7,381 bases of DNA from Candidatus Aminicenantota bacterium (GTDB lineage Bacteria; Acidobacteriota; Aminicenantia; UBA2199). Positions 1 to 5,820 of the stretch are shown in pieces (the first letter of the stretch is position 1; each line of letters starts with the position of its first letter). The position numbers were made by a program, and so were the translations under genes. A model generated the notes under the pieces. It had not been told where the DNA came from. It did no database searches and saw only the letters and a program-made list of their open reading frames with translations. Location: contig CP070627.1 in NCBI GenBank assembly GCA_020355945.1, positions 8,876,143 to 8,883,523 on the forward strand, given 5' to 3'.

Positions 1-1
1 C

Positions 2-964
2 CGTTTATTCATCGCTGTTCATCACCTGGTAATCGATGGTGTTTCCTGGCGTATCTTGTTTGAAGATATCGACACGTTATATCACCAATATAAAAATCGA
101 CAACCGGCTGAATTACCATTAAAAACAGGTTCCTTCAAACTCTGGTCACAACAGTTATCCCAATATGCCAACAGTAAATTGTTTTTAAAAGAAAAACCCT
201 ATTGGAAAAAAACGGAAACCGCCGCGGCCGCGATACCCAAAATACCCGGAGATTTTGAAACCGATGAAAACAAAGTAAAACACACCCGGAGTTTATCCTT
301 TCGATTAAACCAGACGCAAACCAATAATCTTTTTACAAAGGTAAACAAATCCCTGGGAACGGAAATAAACGATATATTATTAACCGCATTGGGCCTGGCA
401 ATCAAGAAAACCTGGGGACTTCACCAGGTGCTCTATGCACTTGAAGGGCACGGCAGGGAGCAAATATTAGGGGATATCGATATGAGTCGAACCGTGGGCT
501 GGTTTACCTGCATATACCCCGTCATATTGAATATATCTTACGAAAATCAATTATCACGGCAGATCAAAGAGGTTAAAGAGACTCTACACCAATTGCCTCA
601 TAAAGGAATCGGGTATGGAATCTTAAAGTATTTAACCGCAAACCAACATAAACCGGATATGGAATTTAAAGCACAACCCCAGGTTAGTTTTAACTACCTG
701 GGGCAATTTGATGAGGAAGTGCAGCAAAAATCATTTACAATAGCCAGGGAATCAACAGGAAACCCGGTAAACAACGAAGAAAAAAGAAATTATGAACTGG
801 ATATCACCGCCATCTCAGCAAACAGGCAGTTGACAGTCTCTATCTCTTACAATAAAAAACAGTTTAAATCCACCACGATTCAAACATTATCGGACCATTA
901 CCGGAACCAACTCAATTATATTATCTCCTTTTGTTCCAAACTAAAAGAGAGAGAATTAACCCCC
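2..964 (+). other. Epimerization (E) domain, N-terminal part missing
   Basis: E domains convert the L-aminoacyl or peptidyl residue on the upstream carrier to a D/L mixture. Visible motifs in order are HHLVIDGVSWRIL (H7, H8, D12; second His catalytic in the family), DILLTALG, EGHGRE, RTVGWFTCIYPV, HKGIGYG and SFNYLGQFD. EGHGRE, TVGWFT and NYLGQFD are diagnostic of E rather than C domains. The first motif region lies left of the window. All catalytic positions seen are present, so the domain is probably active and the residue added by the preceding module is D-configured. Confidence 0.93.
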
Positions 965-3900
965 AGTGATTTAACCTATAAAAAACTATCCCTGGATGAG
1001 CTGGATCGACTAAAAAACGAATACCCGTTGGAGGATATTTATCCGTTATCCCCGATGCAAGAAGGGATGTATTTTCATCATTTATACGACAGGTCTTCTT
1101 ACGCATACTTTGAACAGGCCTCTTACCGCATGCACGGAAATTTGAATATACCCTGTGCAGTGAATAGTCTAAATGAGCTGTTAAAACGTCATGATATCTT
1201 GAGAACGGTCTTTATCCTGGAAGGAGAAAAATTCCTCCAGGTGGTGCTCAAAGAAAGAAAAATTGATTTTTTATATGAAGATATTTCAACCAGGGATGAC
1301 AGGAATGATTATTTAAACCAATTTAAAGAAAGAGATAAAAAACGATCTTTTGATCTTAGTAAAGATGTATTGATACGGGCGGCGATTTTTAAATCGGGTC
1401 CAGCGACATATGAATTTACCTGGAGTATTCACCATATATTGATAGACGGCTGGTGTTTGGGAATATTGGTCTCGGAATTTTTCGAGATTTATCAATGTTT
1501 TCTTGAAAAAAGAGCCCACCGGTTACCCCCGGTAAAACAATATAAAACATATATCCAATGGCTGGAAAAACAAGATGAAGAAATCACAAGAAACTATTGG
1601 GAAAAATATTTGCAAGGATATGAAGAAGCGGCTGGTGTTTCGGTATTGAATTTCCATAAGCCTAAAACAGGTCATCCGGGATACCAACAGCAGGAGATTG
1701 TCCTGCAATTGCCAAAGGAAAAAACCAATGGTTTGAATCTTTTGGCAGGTCGAAATAATGTTACCATGAACGTAATCATCCAGGCGCTCTGGAGTGTTCT
1801 CTTAGGGAAATATAATCGCAAAACCGACCTGGTATTCGGGGCAGTGGTTGCCGGCCGTCCCCCTGCAATAGAAGGGGTTGAATCCATGGTAGGGTTATTT
1901 ATTAATACCATCCCGGTGCGGGTGCAATATAAAGAGGACATCACTTTTACCAAATTATTAAAGAAAATTCAAAAAGAGGCCCTGGAAAGTAATCCACATC
2001 ATTATTATCCATTGGCAAAGATCCAATCCCAAAGCATGTTAAAGCAAAACCTGTTAGACCATATTTTAATATTTGAAAATTACCCAACAGCGCGTCAAAT
2101 TGAAGGAATAAGTAAAGGAAGTGGAAGTCAAGAAAAAGAAAAACCAATCCCATTGAAATTATCAAATGTCAACATTTTTGAGCAGACCAATTATAATTTT
2201 AACCTGTTTACAGCACCCGGTAATCAATTATCCATTAAATTGACATATAACGCAAATGTCTATGACAGCCAGGCTTTAGAAAGAACTGTAAAACATTTGC
2301 ATATGATAATCGATCAAATTTTGACCCGGGAACAAATCGCTCTGAATGAGTTGACATTATTATCGCCAGGGGAGAAAAAAAAGATATTGGTTGAAATTAA
2401 TGATACCAACGCAGCATATCCCCGGGATAAAACCCTTCACCGCTTATTTACAGAACAAATGGAACAAACCCCAGATCATATTGCCCTTGTCGAACCACCG
2501 CCAATGAAATATAGGTCCTATACGACCTATATGACCTATATTTCTTACCGGGAACTGGACAAAAAATCCAATCAATTAGCCCATAAACTAATAGAAAAAG
2601 GAGTCGGCACCGATAACTTTGTGGCCATAATGATAGAACGATCTGCTGAAATGATTATCGGTATCCTGGGAATATTAAAAACCGGCGGCGCCTATTTACC
2701 CATAGACCCGGATTATCCCCAAAACCGAATCGATTACATGTTAAAAGACAGCAGTGCCAAAATTCTTTTAACCCGTCAGGAAATCGCAGCTATCTATTCG
2801 CCGCCGGCATTTAAACTCCGCCCGAAGGACACCTCTATCCACCAGCACCTGTCACCAGCACCTGTCACCTCTTTAGCCTACATCCTCTACACCTCCGGCA
2901 CCACTGGCAAGCCAAAAGGGGTAGTCATCCAACACAAATCCGTTGTGAATACATTGTTTGCCCTGTATAAGAAATATCCTTTTGAGCAATCGGATGTCTA
3001 CCTGTTAAAAACATCTTATATGTTTGATGTATCGGTATCGGAAATTTTCGGTTGGGTTTTGGGAGGAGGAAAATTAGCAATATTGGAAAAAGGTGCGGAA
3101 AAAGACCCGCAGCGTATATTAAATGCAGTTGAAACAATGAATATAACCCATATAAATTTTGTTCCATCCATGTTTAACGCCCTGGTTTCCTCCCTGGATC
3201 GTAATAATACCGGGAAATTGTCAGGTCTTAAATATATCTTTCTAGCCGGAGAAGTTCTTTTGCCGGAAGCAGTCAATAAGTTCAACCAGCTTCATCCTGG
3301 ATGTTTACTGGAAAATATATACGGACCTACAGAAGCGAGTATTTATGCCAGTTGGTATTCGCTCTCGGATTGGGATGGCAAAAGTCATATACCTATCGGC
3401 AAACCCCTGGACAATGTAAGATTATACATTCTTAACAGTGAAGGGCATCTACAGCCGATTGGCATCCCCGGGGAGTTATGCATATCCGGGGCAGGTCTGG
3501 CCAGGGGTTATTTAAATCAGCCCCAATTAACAGCAGAAAAATTTGACCACGATTTACAGGATTACCAGGATAAAAAGAAAAAGGTGACAGTCAAAAAAAA
3601 TTATATGTCCTTAGAGGGAACAAGGGGGCTTGCCCCCTTGCCTGAAAAAATATACTCCTATTTGTCCTATAGGTCCCATATGTCCTATATTTACCGCACC
3701 GGCGACCTGGCCCGATGGCTGCCGGATAGTAATATCGAATTTTTAGGCAGGATCGATCACCAGGTAAAAATAAGGGGATTCAGGATAGAGTTGGAAGAAA
3801 TAGAGAACCAGTTGTTAATCCATGAAAATATCAACGATGTCGTTGTCATCGACAGGGAAGATAAAAACGGTTATAAATACCTTTGTGCCTTTATCGTGTC

Positions 3901-5767
3901 TGCCAAAGACATTGACGTAACCGAACTGAGGCAGCGGCTGTCAAAAAATCTGCCCGATTATATGATCCCTGCTTATTTCATGCAACTGGATAAACTTCCT
4001 TTACATCCGGGGGGTAAAGTGAATCGAAAAGCCCTCCCCGGCCTGGAGATAAAACCGGCAAAAGCGTATATACCACCAGGAAATGAAATTGAAGAAACAT
4101 TGGTAGATACCTGGTCAAAAGTCCTGGACATAAAAAAAGAAAAAATAGGAATTAAGGAGAAGTTTTTTCAATTGGGAGGTCACTCATTAAACGCTTTGTC
4201 TCTTATATCACTGCTGCATAAAAATTTTAACGTAGAGGTCCCATTAGCGGAAATCTTCAAAAATCCCACGATAAAAGAACTGGCACAATACATCCGCACT
4301 GCAAAAGAAAGCATATATTCATCCATACAACCGGTTGAAAAGAAAGAATATTATCCGATGTCACCCGCTCAAAAGAGATTGTATCTTTTAAACCAGCTTG
4401 ACCGGCAAAGTGTAAATTATAATATGCCCTTAGTGATGATAGTAGAAGGTAACCCGGATAGATTAAAATTTGAGAATACTTTTAAGAAAATGTTAGCCAG
4501 GCATGAAAGCTTAAGGACCTCCTTTGAGATGATCGATTATGAACTCATACAGGAAGTCCATGAGGACATGGAATTTGCCATCGAATATTATGATATTTCG
4601 GAGGTTGAGGAGGAAGAGCGGTCTTCGCTCTTAGAGGGGACAAGGGGGCTTGCCCCCTTGCCTATAGAACCCGCAGCAGCTCTTATAAATTCCTTCATCC
4701 GTCCTTTCGATTTATCACAAGCACCACTGCTGCGGGTGGGACTGGTAAAAGTCAAAGACCAAAAACATATATTCATGATGGACATGCATCATATCATCAC
4801 TGACGGGCTATCTACAGGTATATTTGTAAAAGATTTTACAGCATTTTACCGAGGATGGGAATTACCCGAACTTAGAGTTCAATATAAAGATTACTCTGAT
4901 TGGCAAAACAAACAAAGGGAAAAAGAAAAACAATCCCTGGAAAAACAGGAAACCTATTGGATGCAGCAATTCCAAAAAGATATCCCTGTGCTGCAATTAA
5001 AGACAAGCTTTCCCAGGCCTCCTCTATACAGCTTTAAAGGTGATAAACATTTTCTAAGAATAGATGAAAAATTAACAACCAAAGCCAGACAACTGGCACT
5101 GGAATCCAATGGAACATTAAATATTTTCCTATTAACAGTATATTATGTATTACTGTTAAAATATACAGGGCAGGAAGATATTGTAGTAGGAATGCCGATT
5201 TCAGGCAGAGATCATATCGAATTACAAGATACCATTGGTTTTTTTGCCAATATGCTTGCCCTGAGAAACAGGCCGGAAAAAAATAAAACTTTTGAAAATT
5301 TTTTAAAAGAAGTAACAGTGAATTCCCTGGAGGCTTATGAAAATAAAGATATTCAATTTGAAAAATTGGTCCATAAGTTAAAAATAAAAAGAGAACCTGG
5401 CAGACACCCATTGGTGGAGACAGTGTTTGCATTCCATCATGATGAAGATATAACAGGCACAATCCAGGAAATACAAAAACACGATTTAAAGCTCATTCCT
5501 TATGAATTTAAAGAAAAAATCTCACATTTTGACCTGATGATTAACCCGGCAGAAGTCAGTGGATCAATCAACCTGGTAATTGAGTACAATACAACATTAT
5601 TTAAAAGGTCAATGATCGAAGAGTTTGCCAAACACTATATCGATATCCTGGACCAGGTGGTGGAGAATAAGGAACTTAAACTAAAAGATATAAAAGTTGC
5701 TTACCGTATCTTAGCTGCAAAGCCTGACAGCCTGGAAGAGGATCCCGGGGATTGGGTCTTAGAATGA
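2..5767 (+). CDS. Nonribosomal peptide synthetase, 3' part (E-C-A-PCP-C), 5' end outside window
   Basis: This is a multidomain NRPS in the thiotemplate pathway, probably cytosolic. The frame is open from base 2 to TGA at 5765-5767, giving 1921 visible residues (residue 1 = codon at 2-4 throughout). The TTG at 56 is not the true start, because HHLVIDG of the E domain lies upstream in the same frame. Domain order is E (1 to about 320), C (about 340-780), A (about 811-1346), PCP (about 1361-1433) and C (about 1450-1899), then a 22-residue acidic tail ending GDWVLE. All catalytic motifs seen are intact. Oddities are the lack of any A, PCP or thioesterase after the last C, and in-frame repeat insertions at residues about 837-849, 1201-1231 and 1544-1554. 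A radical SAM gene follows 49 bases later in the same direction, which suggests an operon. The NRPS assignment is very secure; the product is unknown. Confidence 0.97.
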   Translation, partial: RLFIAVHHLVIDGVSWRILFEDIDTLYHQYKNRQPAELPLKTGSFKLWSQQLSQYANSKLFLKEKPYWKKTETAAAAIPKIPGDFETDENKVKHTRSLSFRLNQTQTNNLFTKVNKSLGTEINDILLTALGLAIKKTWGLHQVLYALEGHGREQILGDIDMSRTVGWFTCIYPVILNISYENQLSRQIKEVKETLHQLPHKGIGYGILKYLTANQHKPDMEFKAQPQVSFNYLGQFDEEVQQKSFTIARESTGNPVNNEEKRNYELDITAISANRQLTVSISYNKKQFKSTTIQTLSDHYRNQLNYIISFCSKLKERELTPSDLTYKKLSLDELDRLKNEYPLEDIYPLSPMQEGMYFHHLYDRSSYAYFEQASYRMHGNLNIPCAVNSLNELLKRHDILRTVFILEGEKFLQVVLKERKIDFLYEDISTRDDRNDYLNQFKERDKKRSFDLSKDVLIRAAIFKSGPATYEFTWSIHHILIDGWCLGILVSEFFEIYQCFLEKRAHRLPPVKQYKTYIQWLEKQDEEITRNYWEKYLQGYEEAAGVSVLNFHKPKTGHPGYQQQEIVLQLPKEKTNGLNLLAGRNNVTMNVIIQALWSVLLGKYNRKTDLVFGAVVAGRPPAIEGVESMVGLFINTIPVRVQYKEDITFTKLLKKIQKEALESNPHHYYPLAKIQSQSMLKQNLLDHILIFENYPTARQIEGISKGSGSQEKEKPIPLKLSNVNIFEQTNYNFNLFTAPGNQLSIKLTYNANVYDSQALERTVKHLHMIIDQILTREQIALNELTLLSPGEKKKILVEINDTNAAYPRDKTLHRLFTEQMEQTPDHIALVEPPPMKYRSYTTYMTYISYRELDKKSNQLAHKLIEKGVGTDNFVAIMIERSAEMIIGILGILKTGGAYLPIDPDYPQNRIDYMLKDSSAKILLTRQEIAAIYSPPAFKLRPKDTSIHQHLSPAPVTSLAYILYTSGTTGKPKGVVIQHKSVVNTLFALYKKYPFEQSDVYLLKTSYMFDVSVSEIFGWVLGGGKLAILEKGAEKDPQRILNAVETMNITHINFVPSMFNALVSSLDRNNTGKLSGLKYIFLAGEVLLPEAVNKFNQLHPGCLLENIYGPTEASIYASWYSLSDWDGKSHIPIGKPLDNVRLYILNSEGHLQPIGIPGELCISGAGLARGYLNQPQLTAEKFDHDLQDYQDKKKKVTVKKNYMSLEGTRGLAPLPEKIYSYLSYRSHMSYIYRTGDLARWLPDSNIEFLGRIDHQVKIRGFRIELEEIENQLLIHENINDVVVIDREDKNGYKYLCAFIVSAKDIDVTELRQRLSKNLPDYMIPAYFMQLDKLPLHPGGKVNRKALPGLEIKPAKAYIPPGNEIEETLVDTWSKVLDIKKEKIGIKEKFFQLGGHSLNALSLISLLHKNFNVEVPLAEIFKNPTIKELAQYIRTAKESIYSSIQPVEKKEYYPMSPAQKRLYLLNQLDRQSVNYNMPLVMIVEGNPDRLKFENTFKKMLARHESLRTSFEMIDYELIQEVHEDMEFAIEYYDISEVEEEERSSLLEGTRGLAPLPIEPAAALINSFIRPFDLSQAPLLRVGLVKVKDQKHIFMMDMHHIITDGLSTGIFVKDFTAFYRGWELPELRVQYKDYSDWQNKQREKEKQSLEKQETYWMQQFQKDIPVLQLKTSFPRPPLYSFKGDKHFLRIDEKLTTKARQLALESNGTLNIFLLTVYYVLLLKYTGQEDIVVGMPISGRDHIELQDTIGFFANMLALRNRPEKNKTFENFLKEVTVNSLEAYENKDIQFEKLVHKLKIKREPGRHPLVETVFAFHHDEDITGTIQEIQKHDLKLIPYEFKEKISHFDLMINPAEVSGSINLVIEYNTTLFKRSMIEEFAKHYIDILDQVVENKELKLKDIKVAYRILAAKPDSLEEDPGDWVLE
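1016..2347 (+). other. Condensation domain, D-L type, following the E domain
   Basis: This domain forms the peptide bond between the D-configured donor from the upstream module and the amino acid loaded by the A-PCP that follows. Motifs are LSPMQEGM (from residue 349), RHDILRTVF, HHILIDGWCLGIL (H477, H478, D482, G483), YKTYIQWL, and VFGAVVAGRPP followed by GLFINTIPVRV. The LSPMQEGM opening and HHILIDGWCLGIL are typical of D-L condensation domains placed after E domains, which matches the order seen here. Confidence 0.93.
2510..2548 (+). repeat. 9-bp-period tandem tract, A-domain N-terminal loop
   Basis: Four units of a 9-base repeat, consensus TATANGNCC (TATAGGTCC, TATACGACC, TATATGACC, TATATTTCT), end in a TAC codon. 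In frame they encode YRS-YTT-YMT-YIS-Y, just before the conserved RELDKKSNQLA. Related A domains usually have a loop about 11 residues shorter here. The unit TATAGGTCC recurs at 3668-3676. Confidence 0.8.
2841..2869 (+). repeat. 13-bp tandem duplication just upstream of A3 core
   Basis: ACCAGCACCTGTC occurs at 2841-2853 and again at 2854-2866, followed by a further ACC. It encodes part of the variable linker before LAYILYTSGTTG. The unit length is not a multiple of three, yet the reading frame is intact across it. Confidence 0.85.
3602..3694 (+). repeat. 9-bp-period tandem tract interrupted by a palindrome, A6-A7 loop
   Basis: A single TATATGTCC unit (3602-3610) is followed directly by the palindromic element. 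A second tract follows at 3659-3694 (TATTTGTCC, TATAGGTCC, CATATGTCC, TATATT, TAC). In frame it reads YMS, then YLS-YRS-HMS-YIY, running into the conserved RTGDL of core A7. The unit is the same as at 2510-2548. The layout looks like a palindrome inserted within or beside an older repeat tract. Confidence 0.75.
3610..3643 (+). repeat. In-frame palindromic element, copy 1
   Basis: This 34-bp element has a perfect inverted repeat CAAGGGGGC-TT-GCCCCCTTG at 3621-3640. It matches copy 2 at 33 of 34 positions; the one difference (3619 A against 4639 G) is silent (GGA/GGG, Gly). It encodes LEGTRGLAPLP (residues 1204-1214) in the loop before core A7. As RNA it would form an 8-bp stem capped by CUUG closed by G-C, a tetraloop class known to be very stable. 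Confidence 0.9.
4082..4300 (+). other. Peptidyl carrier (thiolation) domain
   Basis: This carries the growing chain on a phosphopantetheine arm. The attachment motif is FFQLGGHSLNALSLI, with the modified Ser at residue 1395 (TCA, 4184-4186). It follows the A10 motif by a normal short linker and precedes the terminal C domain. The LGGHS form is the standard carrier seen before C domains. Confidence 0.95.
4614..4632 (+). repeat. Inverted repeat (7-bp stem, 5-base loop) abutting palindrome copy 2
   Basis: AAGAGCG (4614-4620) and CGCTCTT (4626-4632) are perfect inverse complements around GTCTT. The right arm overlaps the start of palindromic copy 2, so two hairpins stand side by side within about 50 bases of coding sequence. 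Copy 1 has no such arm upstream. Confidence 0.7.
4630..4663 (+). repeat. In-frame palindromic element, copy 2
   Basis: The second copy of the 34-bp element has its perfect inverted repeat at 4641-4660. It lies exactly 1020 bases (340 codons) after copy 1, so it is read in the same frame and gives the same LEGTRGLAPLP (residues 1544-1554), here in a condensation-domain loop. Host context differs completely between the copies (A domain against C domain), so homology of the domains cannot explain the match. Confidence 0.9.
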
Positions 5768-5820
5768 AAACCAGCCGGTTAAAAGTTAAAAATTATTCAA
5801 GGATTGGAGGCCAGCATTGA
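5764..5820 (+). CDS. Possible 18-residue coupling or leader ORF
   Basis: ATG at 5764 overlaps the NRPS stop as ATGA, and the frame closes with TGA at 5818-5820, overlapping the downstream start as TTGA. The predicted peptide is MKTSRLKVKNYSRIGGQH, short and basic, with no family recognised. The perfect bridging of both neighbours suggests translational coupling, but only a weak purine stretch precedes the ATG (GGGG near 5747) and an ORF this short may be chance. Confidence 0.22.
   Translation: MKTSRLKVKNYSRIGGQH
5806..5810 (+). promoter_or_regulatory. Ribosome binding site for the radical SAM gene
   Basis: A perfect GGAGG lies 6 bases before TTG at 5817. It decides the start: the frame has a TAA at 5787-5789 and no other start codon between that stop and the TTG, while the next in-frame ATG (5961) would delete the conserved PPLGL segment. 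Confidence 0.85.

Larger units (their letters stand above)
2432..4039 (+). other. Adenylation domain, specificity not assignable
   Basis: This domain activates one amino acid as its aminoacyl-AMP and loads the PCP. Cores seen are ALV...SYRELDKKSNQLA, GGAYLPIDPDYP, YTSGTTGKPKG (from residue 963), FDVSVSEIFGW, NIYGPTE, YRTGDLARW, GRIDHQVKIRGFRIE and HPGGKVNRKALP (K1339 is the conserved catalytic lysine). Manual alignment to GrsA gives pocket residues D1009, V1010, S1013, N1052, F1080, A1082, I1106, I1114, Y1115, K1339, i.e. DVSNFAIIYK. The Asp shows an alpha-amino acid substrate. I do not recognise the code and assign no amino acid. Two loops are enlarged: before YREL, by about 11 residues, and before YRTGDL, by about 35 residues. 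Confidence 0.95.
4349..5698 (+). other. C-terminal condensation domain, L-L type, with no A-PCP after it
   Basis: The domain is complete: MSPAQKRLYLL (C1), RHESLRTSF (C2), MHHIITDGLS (C3; H1596, H1597, D1601, G1602), YKDYSDWQ (C4), VVGMPISGRDH with GFFANMLALR (C5), NKDIQFEKLV (C6) and HPLVETVFAF (C7). The motifs fit the L-L class, consistent with the upstream module having no E domain. It carries the second palindromic insertion (LEGTRGLAPLP) in the loop before FIRPFDLSQAPLLRVGL. The protein ends about 22 residues after the domain, so its acceptor must come from another protein, or it acts in release. Confidence 0.94.

Noticed and set aside
56..58. TTG as the start of the NRPS gene
   Set aside because: The same frame is open to base 2 and encodes HHLVIDGVSWRI of the epimerization domain upstream. 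The gene begins outside the window.
219..233. Short GC run containing overlapping restriction-type palindromes (CCGCGG, GCGGCCGC)
   Set aside because: It simply encodes four alanines in a variable stretch of the E domain and is not repeated elsewhere in the window.
3621..3640. Palindrome as a Rho-independent terminator
   Set aside because: It lies inside an intact coding frame. No T tract follows on either strand, and the same sequence recurs at 4641-4660, also inside coding sequence.
5034..5462. Reverse-strand open frame of 142 codons, and several shorter ones
   Set aside because: It lies wholly opposite condensation-domain coding sequence with intact motifs. Its hydrophobic translation is the expected antisense shadow, and no ribosome site or family motif is seen.
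5765..5767. NRPS stop as a frameshift or sequencing artefact hiding an adenylation domain
   Set aside because: No frame downstream shows A-domain motifs. A different, well-started gene begins 49 bases later.
5768..5816. Intergenic promoter or terminator
   Set aside because: I see no convincing -35/-10 pair or hairpin with a T tract in the 49 bases. The weak AACC/GGTT inverted repeat near 5769-5780 is too short to support a call.
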